DNA of 64,000 bases from Candidatus Omnitrophota bacterium (lineage in GTDB: Bacteria; Hinthialibacterota; Hinthialibacteria; Hinthialibacterales; JAKPRU01), in contig JAKQSI010000022.1 of assembly GCA_029570205.1 (NCBI GenBank), positions 1-64,000 of the forward strand, written 5' to 3'. The position numbers and the translations under genes are program-made. This document shows, in pieces, positions 27,071 to 35,948 of the stretch; position 1 is the first letter of the stretch; each line of letters starts with the position of its first letter. The notes under the pieces were generated by a model. It was given only the letters and a program-made list of their open reading frames with translations. It had not been told where the DNA came from and ran no database searches.

Positions 27071-27382
27071 TTATTTCTTGGCTCCGAGAACGGCGTCTTT
27101 GCAAGCCTTGGCAATACGGAATTTCACGACGGTCTTCGCCGGAATCTTGACCGGCTCGCCGGTCTGCGGGTTCCGCCCCATGCGGGCTTTCCGCTTCACC
27201 AGGACCAACTTTCCGAATCCGGGAATGGTGAATCCCTTCTTCGCCTCTTTGTACCCGATCTGGGCCAGTTCATCCAGGACCTCGGCAGCCACCTTTTTCT
27301 GGATGCCCACTTTTTCCGCCAGTTGAGCAATCAGCTGGGCCTTCGTCATTGGTTTGGCGACTTTTTTCGGCACGGTTGCCAT
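27071..27382 (-). CDS. hup: HU/IHF-family DNA-binding protein
   Basis: The 103-residue protein has MTKAQLIAQLAEKVGI at the dimer core, GFTIPGFGKLVLVKRKARMGRNPQTGEPVKIPAKTV split by the beta-arm motif GRNPQTG, and KFRIAKACKDAV at the end. HU bends DNA and compacts the nucleoid. An 11-residue basic N-terminal extension is slightly longer than usual. GGAGG precedes the ATG by 10 bases. A perfect 12-bp palindrome GATCTTAAGATC at 27423-27434 lies in its upstream region. Confidence 0.95.
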   Translation of the reverse strand: MATVPKKVAKPMTKAQLIAQLAEKVGIQKKVAAEVLDELAQIGYKEAKKGFTIPGFGKLVLVKRKARMGRNPQTGEPVKIPAKTVVKFRIAKACKDAVLGAKK

Positions 27383-27554
27383 CTCTCTCGAACCTCCAAT
27401 AGCATGATGGGCCTCAATATCTGATCTTAAGATCGCGGTATCTTACTCCGAATCAGCATGAATTTCCACACAAAAATGCGATCCCACACTATTTTTTTCC
27501 CCGCAAACAAGAAAAATCCTTAGAGAAGGGCGAAAAAAAGGGTCTAAAAACATC

Positions 27555-28331
27555 TTATCGGTCGATTCCAAAGAGGTTGAGCGCATTCTGAAAGGTCGAA
27601 TCAGCAACCACGCATAATGGGTTCTGACGGATTGCGGCTACCGATTCTGCTGTGTGAATCAGGTATTGCGGCACACAGCGCTTGCCCCGATGCGGAGACG
27701 GCGCCAGATAAGGACAATCCGTTTCTATCAATAATCGATCGGTCGGTGTGTTCTCAACACATTGCCGGAGAGATTGATCCTTGGAGAAGGTGACTATTCC
27801 TGAGAAAGAGATGTGCAAACCCAGTTCGACGGCAATCCCCATGGTCTCCAGGGACCCGGTATAGCAATGAAGCACTCCCCGGCGTGGCTTCTGTTCTGTG
27901 AGAATGGCCACCAGATCGTTTTCGCATTCGCGTGAGTGGATAATGACGGGTAAATCCAACTCATTCGCCAAGGCGATTTGTTCCTGGAACAGTTTCCGTT
28001 GGATATCGTGCCGTCCGATGGGGTGATGATATTCCAGGCCAATTTCACCGACGGCAACAACGGCCGAATCCTGCGCAAGAGAACGAATCCGGTCCAGGTA
28101 ATCCGCCGGAGCTGTCACGGAATCATGCGGAGAGACACCGACAGCAGCATAAGTCCCGGCCAGCCGACGGCAGAGTTCAATCGCGCGCTCGCTGCTATCC
28201 AGGTCATAACCGACAACAATGGCCGATTCAACGCCGCTCTGCCGACTCTCCTCCCAAACCGTATCGCAATCCTTCTCAAAGACAGGCGAATTGAGATGGG
28301 TGTGGCTGTCGAAGAGTCTCAATGCTGCCAC
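27555..28331 (-). CDS. tatD: TatD-family metal-dependent DNase/hydrolase
   Basis: The 258-residue TIM-barrel hydrolase shows every TatD landmark: DSHTHLN, GVSPHD, GEIGLEYHH, IIHSRE, HCYTG and IETDCPYL. Family members are 3'-5' exonucleases or related hydrolases acting in DNA repair and turnover. The start is GTG at 28331, but a TTG at 28322 with GAGGGG about 8 bases upstream gives the common MRLFDSHTH start and may be the true one. The gene starts right after the lexA stop and is probably in the same transcript, placing it under SOS control. Confidence 0.92.
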   Translation of the reverse strand: MAALRLFDSHTHLNSPVFEKDCDTVWEESRQSGVESAIVVGYDLDSSERAIELCRRLAGTYAAVGVSPHDSVTAPADYLDRIRSLAQDSAVVAVGEIGLEYHHPIGRHDIQRKLFQEQIALANELDLPVIIHSRECENDLVAILTEQKPRRGVLHCYTGSLETMGIAVELGLHISFSGIVTFSKDQSLRQCVENTPTDRLLIETDCPYLAPSPHRGKRCVPQYLIHTAESVAAIRQNPLCVVADSTFQNALNLFGIDR

Positions 28332-28334
28332 CCC

Positions 28335-28976
28335 TCAGAACGCCCGGATCAAACCGACAACCACACCGACAACTTCAACATTTTCCCGGTCCGGATTGTC
28401 TGCGTTGATGACTATCGGTTGATAGGCCGGATTGGCGGGTTCGAGATAGATCTGATTCCCCCGTCGTCGGTAGGTCTTGACCGTGGCCTCATCCTCCATG
28501 CGAGCCACAACGACATCGCCATCATGGGCATCCGGCTGCGGATGGACAACAACCACATCTCCGCTGTGAATCCCGGCCTCGATCATACTGTCCCCTTTCA
28601 CGCGCAAACCGAACAGGTCCACCCCGGAACGCCGCCCGAAGAATTCCGGATCGACAATCACATCTCCTTCCCTGATATCGGGAGCGGCGTAATCCGTGGG
28701 ACCTGCCGGAACGCGGCCCAGGATGGGCATTCGGAACTGCGCGATTGCGGAATGCGACTCGCTGCCGCGTCGCGTCACTCCTCGCGAGGTGTAGCGGCTG
28801 ATTTTGAGATACCCCTTCTCGCCGAGCTTGTGCAAATGGTATCGCGCTCCATTGGTCGATGAGATACGGAACCGCCTGCAAATCTCCCGCAGAGTCGGGG
28901 GGAAGCCGTTCTTCTCCGTGAACTGATCGATATAACGCAGAATCCGTTCTTGTTTGGGTGAAAGGTCCTGCCCCAT
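28335..28976 (-). CDS. lexA: LexA repressor
   Basis: The 213-residue protein has an N-terminal winged helix (LSPKQERILRYIDQF, PPTLREICRRFRISS) and a C-terminal S24 latent protease. The self-cleavage site is Ala91-Gly92 in VPAGPT, with Ser130 in GDSMIEAGI and Lys167 in ATVKTY forming the catalytic dyad. RecA-ssDNA filaments trigger cleavage and derepress SOS genes. GGAGG lies 8 bases before the ATG. The promoter at 29103-29130 carries an inverted repeat likely to be its own operator. Confidence 0.96.
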   Translation of the reverse strand: MGQDLSPKQERILRYIDQFTEKNGFPPTLREICRRFRISSTNGARYHLHKLGEKGYLKISRYTSRGVTRRGSESHSAIAQFRMPILGRVPAGPTDYAAPDIREGDVIVDPEFFGRRSGVDLFGLRVKGDSMIEAGIHSGDVVVVHPQPDAHDGDVVVARMEDEATVKTYRRRGNQIYLEPANPAYQPIVINADNPDRENVEVVGVVVGLIRAF

Positions 28977-29102
28977 GGTTGTTTTCCTCCGTACCGGGAA
29001 TTTGTGCCTCCAGCTTGCGGAACAATTTCAGGAACGTCGCTCTCCCTGACTGAATCGGATGGACTTCAGATATTGAGGTTGGTGCACTTCTGTTCATTGC
29101 GT

Positions 29103-29130
29103 ATTTTACTGACCATCTGTTCAGTGTCAA
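29103..29130 (-). promoter_or_regulatory. lexA promoter with overlapping operator
   Basis: On the minus strand TTGACA (29125-29130), a 16-base spacer and TAAAAT (29103-29108) form a near-consensus promoter about 120 bases before lexA. Its spacer is the heart of an 18-bp inverted repeat (29108-29125) with half-sites ACTGA and TCAGT separated by 8 bases. That is the size and spacing of a LexA box, in the position for autorepression. Confidence 0.75.
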
Positions 29131-29149
29131 GATACATCCTTTGAATTTC

Positions 29150-29380
29150 GGGATTTTTTTTGAATGGCCGTATTGTGTTCGGTCACAGCCGCCACCCCGA
29201 GGGTCTTGCGAGATCTGGTCAACCCCCACTTGGCTTCCGACGAAATTCGGGGGAGGAATCTCTCCCACAAGCCTGGGAGAGACATAGAGGGCGGCCCGTC
29301 AACGTGGGTAGGAAGAAAAGCGGCTGCAAGGTACGCTTAGAGAACATTGAAATCGAGTTGCCGGAGGAACAGGACCCAAA
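29150..29380. repeat. Intergenic region with dispersed C/G palindrome repeats
   Basis: At about 29219-29291 lie two palindromic units of the class CCCCCACTT...GGGGGAGG and TCTCCCA...TGGGAGAG, degenerate relatives of those at 48873-48937 and 51537-51612. A ribosome-binding site for the next gene lies just before 29381. Nothing else is recognised in the gap. Confidence 0.6.
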
Positions 29381-30130
29381 ATGAAAGCAGTCGTTTTGGC
29401 GGCAGGAAAAGGAACTCGGATGGGCTATCTCACTGTGGATCGTCCCAAACCCATGATCGAAATCGGTAAGCGGAGGATTCTCGAACATATTCTGTTCGCC
29501 ATCCGGGACACAGGGATCCGTGAGTTCATCATTGTGACAGGGTATTTTGCCAACCTGATTGAGGACCATTTCGGCGACGGTCGGAGGTTCGACATGGAGA
29601 TGACATACGTGCGGCAAGCGAAAATTGACGGAACCGGCAGCGCGTTGCATCTGACAAAAGATTTTGTTGGAAACGAGGTATTTTTCATGTCATTCGGAGA
29701 CATTATCACCTCGATCGAGAACTATCCGCGTGTGATCGAGGCGTATCGAGCGCGTCCCTGCTCTGCTCTCTTGACCCTGGCAAACGTGGAAGACCCCTGC
29801 AATGGAGCGGCCGTGTATGTCGATGCCGATTTTCGGGTGCAGAAAATTATCGAAAAGCCTGTCCGAGGGACCTCCACAACGAATTGGAACAACGCGGGAA
29901 TCTTCGTTTTCGACCCGATTATTTTTGAATACACCGCAAAACTGACTCCTTCCCCCCGAGGCGAATACGAACTCACACAGGCGATCCATCAGATGCTGAT
30001 GGATGGAAAAGAGGTCTACGGATTTCCGTTGTCCGGGCATTGGGGAGATATCGGTACCCCGGAGGATATCGAGAGAATCACGCCGTTGCTTGACCGTCCG
30101 ACCGGTTTCAGTCCTCCTGGAGCAGATTGA
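29381..30130 (+). CDS. Sugar-1-phosphate nucleotidyltransferase family protein
   Basis: The 249-residue protein has the nucleotide-binding signature VVLAAGKGTRMG, DRPKPMIEIGKR, then SFGDIIT with the metal-binding Asp, IEKP and NNAGIFVFDP. It activates a sugar phosphate with an NTP for surface glycan synthesis. The sugar and base cannot be told, and it lacks the C-terminal extension of larger relatives. AGGAC lies 7 bases before the ATG. Its last 23 bases overlap the 3' end of the convergent secreted protein gene. Confidence 0.88.
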   Translation: MKAVVLAAGKGTRMGYLTVDRPKPMIEIGKRRILEHILFAIRDTGIREFIIVTGYFANLIEDHFGDGRRFDMEMTYVRQAKIDGTGSALHLTKDFVGNEVFFMSFGDIITSIENYPRVIEAYRARPCSALLTLANVEDPCNGAAVYVDADFRVQKIIEKPVRGTSTTNWNNAGIFVFDPIIFEYTAKLTPSPRGEYELTQAIHQMLMDGKEVYGFPLSGHWGDIGTPEDIERITPLLDRPTGFSPPGAD

Positions 30131-32117
30131 ATGTAATCCAGGCGGAGCCGAATGTCCCTTTTGCGCCGTAGATTTCCAGCCTGTAGGTTCCTGTTTCTGT
30201 AACGGTCAGAAAGGCATGGGCGTCATCTTCCGGCGCGGGAAAGCTATTGTCCGCATGGACCAGGGCATATCCTCCGGGAGAAAACACGCGAAATGCCGGA
30301 TCGAGCGACCCCAAGCGGTCGGTGACAAAGATGTACATGGAGCTTCCGGCGGTAGCGAAGAACTCAAAGGTTTCGGTTTCTTTGCTGAAGACATAGGCGG
30401 ACGTGATTCCCGGTTGAAGAATCGGAAAGATGTTTTGGCCTTCCTCCAGGTGGAGACGATAAGGACCTGTTGTCTGGAAAGGTCCTCCGGACACTTCGGC
30501 AACGCCCTCGGTCATCCGGGTCACCAGGATTGCATCATCGCCGATGCCGTTGTTGTTGTCCGATGCCACAAAGTTGCCGTTCATATCATACATTTTCAGA
30601 TAGGGATCCAGCTTTCCGTCGCCGCCCAGTTTCGGGTCGTAGTCGTCCAGGGTGAATCGAAAATACCGCGAGTCAGGATTCGTGAAAAAGTACCGAGCCA
30701 CATTGCCGGCGCGTGAGATCTCGCCGCTAACGGTTTGTCCCAGGGAGATCGGAAGTTCTTCCGCTTGCGCTTCGGCAAGAACAAGGCGGAAAAAGCCCTG
30801 CGTGGGGTTGCGGAATGAACTCATTACAAGAATGGTGTAGATTCCCGTGGAAGGCGCCTGGGGGACAATGATTTGGGCATCATCACCGGGGCCGCCGTCA
30901 TCGTCGAGAATGGATTCCTTCGTGATCGGTATTTGCAAAACCAGAAACGGATCATACGTGCCGCCGTCATCCGTCAAAAGAATCTTGATGGGCTGTCCTT
31001 CATGGGCAAAGAACGTAAACGTGCGCAGCTCGCTGCTGGAACTCAGTGTTCCGGTGATGGTTTGCCCGAACGCGATGGTCTGGTATCCCACCCCGCCTGC
31101 GGAATCTCCTGCATCCACCGCGATGACATAAGCGCCCAGGGTCCCGCCTGCCCCGCCGATTTCGAGCTGATATCTCCCTTCCGGGGCATTCGGAACAATA
31201 ATCAGAGCATCATCTCCATAGCCGCTGTCGTCGTCGGAGTACCGACGTCCATCGGGGACCACCAGAATTGCATACGGATCCAGGGAACCGCCGCGATCGG
31301 AGACGCCTATAGCCAGTTGGCTGGTTTGAGGCGCATTGAAATAGAAGACCGCTTTGGGATGAGCCTGGGTCAGCGTCCCTTCGATACCGAAAGGCGCTTC
31401 GTAGGTTTTCATGCCGCAGGGATCGAGAGGAATGCTTAACGCCGGAAGAGACCGATGGACAAGGAGGTCTTCCAGAAGCAGGTAGAACCAGATTCCATTG
31501 GGAGCCTTGATATCCGGGGAAGGCGCAAAAGCCAGACCCTCGTTTGATAGAACCGTTTGCATCGGCCCGATATCGCCCACATGAATAGTTTGATTGTGCA
31601 TATCGGATGGGAGTTGGGAGAGCATTTCCGGCGGAAGAATCAGTTGTCCCGTAACCAGGTTCGCGGTCTGTGTACCGAAATTGCTGACGTACAGACGCAC
31701 GGAAGCCCATTCGCCCGGGGAGATCATTCCATTGGCGTCGCCCGTTGGAGGAGGATCGGATATCTCGGCCCCCACAACCCGCAGGTCCACACCGGTTGGA
31801 ATCCCACCGATATTGAGCTCAAGCACCTCCGCGAATTTCTTGCCGTTCGGGGCGGTGGTTTCCACAAGAAGCAAGTGATGCCCCGGCACGGTGTAGCGAT
31901 GCTCCGCCATCGGGCCATACAGAACGGTTGTGTCATCAAATTCCCAACGGATGCTCGCGTATTGCTCACGTGATTGCCACGCATCAAACACAATGGGAGA
32001 GAAGATGGAAAGATAATCGGTTGGGGTCAGGACTCGGACGGCTGCCATACCCGAATGGATGCTGAAGAGGAAGAGCGCAACGCACCAAAGCGGACGGTTC
32101 GGACGATTGCCCGGCAT
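30108..32117 (-). CDS. Secreted protein with PPC-like domain repeats
   Basis: The 669-residue protein has a signal peptide (to about residue 25) and a PKD-like beta region. At least four beta-rich repeats of about 110 residues follow. Each contains a D/N-rich loop of the kind GSLDPY...DDDSGYGDDA; later copies vary as GTYDPF and GKLDPY. These resemble pre-peptidase C-terminal (PPC) domains and probably bind calcium. No catalytic domain is present, so it may be a surface or matrix protein, perhaps a T2SS substrate. It ends in convergent overlap with the nucleotidyltransferase gene. Confidence 0.8.
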   Translation of the reverse strand: MPGNRPNRPLWCVALFLFSIHSGMAAVRVLTPTDYLSIFSPIVFDAWQSREQYASIRWEFDDTTVLYGPMAEHRYTVPGHHLLLVETTAPNGKKFAEVLELNIGGIPTGVDLRVVGAEISDPPPTGDANGMISPGEWASVRLYVSNFGTQTANLVTGQLILPPEMLSQLPSDMHNQTIHVGDIGPMQTVLSNEGLAFAPSPDIKAPNGIWFYLLLEDLLVHRSLPALSIPLDPCGMKTYEAPFGIEGTLTQAHPKAVFYFNAPQTSQLAIGVSDRGGSLDPYAILVVPDGRRYSDDDSGYGDDALIIVPNAPEGRYQLEIGGAGGTLGAYVIAVDAGDSAGGVGYQTIAFGQTITGTLSSSSELRTFTFFAHEGQPIKILLTDDGGTYDPFLVLQIPITKESILDDDGGPGDDAQIIVPQAPSTGIYTILVMSSFRNPTQGFFRLVLAEAQAEELPISLGQTVSGEISRAGNVARYFFTNPDSRYFRFTLDDYDPKLGGDGKLDPYLKMYDMNGNFVASDNNNGIGDDAILVTRMTEGVAEVSGGPFQTTGPYRLHLEEGQNIFPILQPGITSAYVFSKETETFEFFATAGSSMYIFVTDRLGSLDPAFRVFSPGGYALVHADNSFPAPEDDAHAFLTVTETGTYRLEIYGAKGTFGSAWITFNLLQED

Positions 32118-32205
32118 GATGAGGTACCCCCGGATATCCGGATTTGTGATTGATCCCTCAACCGTCTCAAGCCAGGAATGGTGATTTCATCTGTCTATTC
32201 TTCGC

Positions 32206-32240
32206 TCACCCCAACCCTCTCCCGGAGGGAAAAGGGGAAC
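32206..32240. repeat. Dispersed CCCTCTCCC-GGAGGG palindrome
   Basis: A copy of the CCCAACCCTCTCCCGGAGGG class followed by AAAAGGGG lies between two minus-strand genes. Relatives occur at 16669, 48778, 51085 and 51645. Confidence 0.75.
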
Positions 32241-32290
32241 AGAAGACCACACAATATAGAATAGCGCGATTTTCTGTGAAACCAAAGAGC

Positions 32291-33145
32291 TTAACTCCAG
32301 TATTTACCGATCCATCGCACGGCGCGTTCGTATTCAGGGAAATCCCGTTCACGGCGTTTGAATTCATTGGTATGGATTTGCCGGCGTTTACCGCTTTTGT
32401 CTGCGGGACAGGCGATGTGCAGGAGTTCGTGATACATGATGTAGTCCAGGACAAAGACCGGGACCCGTTTGCTGTCGAGTCGCGAGCTGATTACAACGAT
32501 ATTGAATTCCTCATCGTAATATCCCATGGTGCGACGACTGTCACCCGGACTCCAGGTCAGCATGGGTTTCCGGAGACGCCCTCGGAAAAAGGAGCGGTTT
32601 ACGCGATTGAAAACCTCATCCAGGTCGCGGCACTTGCCCTGTGTGCCGACAATGATTTTCTTTCCGGCCATGCGCCGAAGCCGACGCATTCGTTCCTCGA
32701 CTTCCGGGTTTCGGCAGAACTCGTCGTAAGCCCTGCAGAGATCCCGTGGAACGGGAGAGCCATGGAACCGTGAAAGAAGGGTATGCAGCACGCCGCCGAG
32801 AACGTCTTCCGGGGCATCGAGAAGCAGATGGGAGATTCGTATCGAGACACCGGCCCGCTGTTCGCGGATTGTGCTCTTGAGAGAGTTATATCCATAAAAT
32901 GAAACCCGGTAGGGGCCGCGTTTCGAGGGAGGGTATCCCGCACACACTTTTCGCGCGACACGGAGGAGTTTTTTTCCGGCTTCTTCGATCAGCTCGGCGG
33001 AAGGTGCATTGTTGGATTGGATGTTTGCTTTTGGAGGCGCTTCCCGCTTGGATGTGTCCTCCGGTCGCACGGGACAATCTTCCTCCCACAGGAGGTCCTG
33101 ATAAAGGTCTTTTTCGATGCCTGACCGATGCGATACCGCCCTCAT
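32291..33145 (-). CDS. SprT-like zinc metalloprotease-fold protein
   Basis: The 284-residue protein has the zincin motif HELLH at residues 239-243 within YIMYHELLHI, and His258 in RQIHTNEF as the likely third zinc ligand, as in SprT and SPRTN relatives. A duplicated upstream segment (residues about 80-150, with SHLLLDAPEDVLGGVLHTLL) looks like a degenerate copy of the same fold without the motif. Function in bacteria is poorly known. The ATG at 33145 overlaps the stop of the WecA-like gene by four bases, so the two are translated together. Confidence 0.82.
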   Translation of the reverse strand: MRAVSHRSGIEKDLYQDLLWEEDCPVRPEDTSKREAPPKANIQSNNAPSAELIEEAGKKLLRVARKVCAGYPPSKRGPYRVSFYGYNSLKSTIREQRAGVSIRISHLLLDAPEDVLGGVLHTLLSRFHGSPVPRDLCRAYDEFCRNPEVEERMRRLRRMAGKKIIVGTQGKCRDLDEVFNRVNRSFFRGRLRKPMLTWSPGDSRRTMGYYDEEFNIVVISSRLDSKRVPVFVLDYIMYHELLHIACPADKSGKRRQIHTNEFKRRERDFPEYERAVRWIGKYWS

Positions 33146-34263
33146 GGCTTTTTGTGTTCCGCAGCCGATGATCCGTCGGAACCCGGAGATGATGAAAGTT
33201 GTGCAATTTTACGATTCAAATAAGAAAACACCCAGAATCCCCACATCACCGTTCCACCCAGCACAATCAGAAAAAGGATGGTGAGGTGGTTGGGCAAGCG
33301 CGACCCCAGATAGGCCGATACCGCCAGCAGAAAACACAAACCATGCAGCAACAGGACGGCGTGGCGATGGGACAAGCCCAGTTGAAGAAGACGATGATGG
33401 ATATGCTCGCGGTCGGGCGCAAAAGGATGCTGTCCTCGGCGGCTGCGTCGGATCACGGCCAGGCCGGTGTCCAGAATGGGAAGTAATAGAGCCACAAGCG
33501 GAAAAAGAAGGGACAGCACTGTCGTACTTTTTACACTGTTCTCGATCGCGCCGGCGCCGAGCAAAAAACCGAGATAAAGCGCTCCCGCATCCCCCATGAA
33601 TATTTTCGCCGGGTGGAAATTATAGGGAAGGAAACCCAATGTCGTTCCGATGAGAACCAGCGAAACCAGGCTGACAAATCCCTGCCAGGGGGAAAGGGCG
33701 ATAGCCAAGTTGGCGCAGGCGGCGAAAAAGACCACCCCGGCGGCAAGGCCGTCAAGGCCATCCACCAGGTTGATCGCGTTAGCAATCCCGACAATCCAGA
33801 AAACCGAGAGAATCCAGCCGGCGGCTCCCAGAGAAACCTGCCCGCCACCGAACGGATTTGTGACAAGTTCAAAACGAAAGCCGAAGGCAACCAGGAAAAA
33901 GGCCACAAGGACTTGAGCCAGCAGTTTCCATTTGGGAGCCATGCTACACAGATCATCGTAAATCCCCACCAGCAATATCATCGTAGCTCCCACAAACAGC
34001 ACAACCCACTTCTCCAGCCAGGCCGAGCTTTCAAGCAAAAAGGGACACCGATGAATCACATAAACGAAAACAGCGGCATAGGAGGCATGAAAAGCCAGTC
34101 CGCCCAAGTAGGGGATCGGGCGATCGTGTACTTTCCGACCGATCGGCCGGTCCACGGCTCCCAAAGCCTTTGCCAAAACAATCCACACCGGTGTGGTTAC
34201 AAGCGCCACCAGGAAAGAGAGAACCGCGATCTCCCAATAGGTCCGTGGAAGCCAGTGCATCAT
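33142..34263 (-). CDS. wecA: Undecaprenyl-phosphate glycosyl-1-phosphate transferase (WecA/TagO/Rfe family)
   Basis: The 373-residue membrane protein has about ten TM segments and the family's cytoplasmic motifs: DRPIGRKVHDRPIPYLGG, GIYDD, NAINLVDGLDGLA, FHPAKIFMGDAGAL and HPFAPDREHIHHRLL. It moves a sugar-1-phosphate, usually GlcNAc-1-P from UDP-GlcNAc, onto undecaprenyl phosphate to start surface polysaccharide synthesis. AGAGGA lies 11 bases before the start. The carrier comes from UppS at 17943-18743. Confidence 0.92.
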   Translation of the reverse strand: MMHWLPRTYWEIAVLSFLVALVTTPVWIVLAKALGAVDRPIGRKVHDRPIPYLGGLAFHASYAAVFVYVIHRCPFLLESSAWLEKWVVLFVGATMILLVGIYDDLCSMAPKWKLLAQVLVAFFLVAFGFRFELVTNPFGGGQVSLGAAGWILSVFWIVGIANAINLVDGLDGLAAGVVFFAACANLAIALSPWQGFVSLVSLVLIGTTLGFLPYNFHPAKIFMGDAGALYLGFLLGAGAIENSVKSTTVLSLLFPLVALLLPILDTGLAVIRRSRRGQHPFAPDREHIHHRLLQLGLSHRHAVLLLHGLCFLLAVSAYLGSRLPNHLTILFLIVLGGTVMWGFWVFSYLNRKIAQLSSSPGSDGSSAAEHKKP

Positions 34264-34424
34264 GGCAACAAGATCCTCTTCGGATCAGAATCATACTGTT
34301 CCTCGCAACGCAAGTTCAGTGCTGTAGGGAGAAACCGTGGTATCTTGCGCACCGGCGAATCGTCCGTTAGCCTGTGAATTGCGAAACAGCGCATGACCCA
34401 TTCATAGAATCGACAGAAAAAGCC

Positions 34425-35579
34425 ATGAAATCCCGAAACATTCTCCTGGGTTTGTTCCTGACACTGGTTGTTCTGGTGGCCATGGCGACCGTGGTCCTGG
34501 GGATACTGATTTCCATGTACAACGGGAGGGTTTCGACCCTTCTTGGTGGCGGGAATATCGCATTGGTTCGAATTGAGGGCGTGTTGTATGACGTGGAAGA
34601 CTGGCTGGAACAGATTGAGGAATACGGAAAGAACTCTTCTATTTCTGCGGTGGTTGTGCGGATCGACAGTCCGGGAGGAGCGATTGCCCCATCCCAGGAC
34701 CTGTACCGCGCGATTCTTGAATTGCGTGAGAAGCATCACAAGACAGTGGTGGCGTCATTCGGGTCCATTGCCGCATCGGGGGGGTATTACGCGGCCTGTG
34801 GGGCAAACTCCATTGTCAGTTCGGAGGGAACACTCACCGGGAGTGTGGGAGTGTATATGAAGCTCTGGCAAGCGCAGGATTTGTTGCAGAAAATCGGAAT
34901 CGGCGCGGAAACAATCAAAGCGGGACGGTTTAAGGACATTGGGGATTTCGATCGGGTACTCACTCCCGAAGAACGTCAGATGCTTCAAGAGACTGTGGAC
35001 GACATGTACGATCAGTTTGTCGAGGTGATCGAGAAAGGCAGGCGGAATTCATTTCTGAAATTGCTGCGTTCCGATCCGGTCGAGATGAGGCAATCTAAGA
35101 TCGGTGAAACGGGGGACTTAGAATATCCATATTCAGAGGAGATTCTGAGCCTGATTGAGGAATATCGTGAATCGATTCCGACGGAACGGGCATTTGTCGG
35201 TCCGAGACCTTCGGGAGAACCGGCAGCGGCAACAGAGACCCTTTCGGAAGCAACGGCGGCCTCGGCTAATGAATCAGCGGATATCCGTCGGCCCCCATCG
35301 GAAGTCGAAAAAAGACTATTGAAGGAATTTGCCCGGCAAGTAGCGGATGGGAAGATCTACACGGGTCGGCAGGCAAAAGAAATCGGCCTGGTAGATCACC
35401 TGGGAACGCTGGATGATGCGATCAAGCTCGCAGCGAAACTCGCCGGAATCCAGGGCGAACCTAATGTGATAGAGAAGAAACCGGGACGCCAGGGATTGAT
35501 CGACCTGCTGACAGAGGGACTAGCGAAGGTAATGAAGTCGCGCGTGTATTCGCCGTTCGAGTACAGATTTCCGTACTAA
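34425..35579 (+). CDS. sppA: Signal peptide peptidase SppA, with a linker insertion
   Basis: The 384-residue protein has an N-terminal TM anchor (residues 6-30) and an S49 ClpP-like domain. DSPGG, catalytic Ser118 in SIAASGGYY and the general-base Lys170 in GRFKDIG are present. It degrades cleaved signal peptides in the membrane. Between the usual helix VDDMYDQFVEVIEKGR and the C-terminal VADGKIYTGRQAKEIGLVD, about 85 extra residues rich in Glu, Ala and Ser are inserted, where short SppA proteins have almost none. The ATG at 34425 places the TM segment at the start. Confidence 0.9.
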   Translation: MKSRNILLGLFLTLVVLVAMATVVLGILISMYNGRVSTLLGGGNIALVRIEGVLYDVEDWLEQIEEYGKNSSISAVVVRIDSPGGAIAPSQDLYRAILELREKHHKTVVASFGSIAASGGYYAACGANSIVSSEGTLTGSVGVYMKLWQAQDLLQKIGIGAETIKAGRFKDIGDFDRVLTPEERQMLQETVDDMYDQFVEVIEKGRRNSFLKLLRSDPVEMRQSKIGETGDLEYPYSEEILSLIEEYRESIPTERAFVGPRPSGEPAAATETLSEATAASANESADIRRPPSEVEKRLLKEFARQVADGKIYTGRQAKEIGLVDHLGTLDDAIKLAAKLAGIQGEPNVIEKKPGRQGLIDLLTEGLAKVMKSRVYSPFEYRFPY

Positions 35580-35948
35580 TGTGAGGAATCTCGCCGTAGC
35601 AGCACGCGGACATGAGATCGCCACATCCCGGCCCTTCGCAGACTCAGGGGCCGGGATTCGCGATGACGGAATCGGGACTGCGCTTTCTTTTCCCAATCAC
35701 CGGCCCCGCTGGATTCGTGCTCGCGATGACGGGGCGGGCACAGGCTCGATAAACCATGCTTACTCTTATCCAATCACCCGTCCCGCCGGTGGGATTCGCG
35801 ATGACGGAACAGGGAACCACGGTTTCTTCATCAAATCATCGGCTTTGGCGATGCCATCCTCACAGAAATAAACCCCTGCCTTCGATCCGACCGGAATCAT
35901 CGGTACAATAGCTGTTTTGTATGCCGATCTCAGCATTGGGGTGTTCCA
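35580..35948. repeat. Intergenic region with degenerate tandem repeats
   Basis: The 369 bases between sppA and apgM contain at least three imperfect copies of a unit ending GGGATTCGCGATGACGG (near 35653, 35711 and 35793), each followed by a GC-rich palindromic stretch. The same CGCGATGACG core occurs at 49059-49068. No ORF with a credible start is seen. Confidence 0.65.

Noticed and set aside
27423-27434. GATCTTAAGATC palindrome as an HU operator
   Set aside because: It is short and no second copy or promoter overlap is clear, so it is only mentioned under the HU gene.
32150-32773. Plus-strand open frame opposite the SprT-like gene
   Set aside because: It is antisense to a gene with an HELLH motif and operon overlap, and its product resembles no protein.
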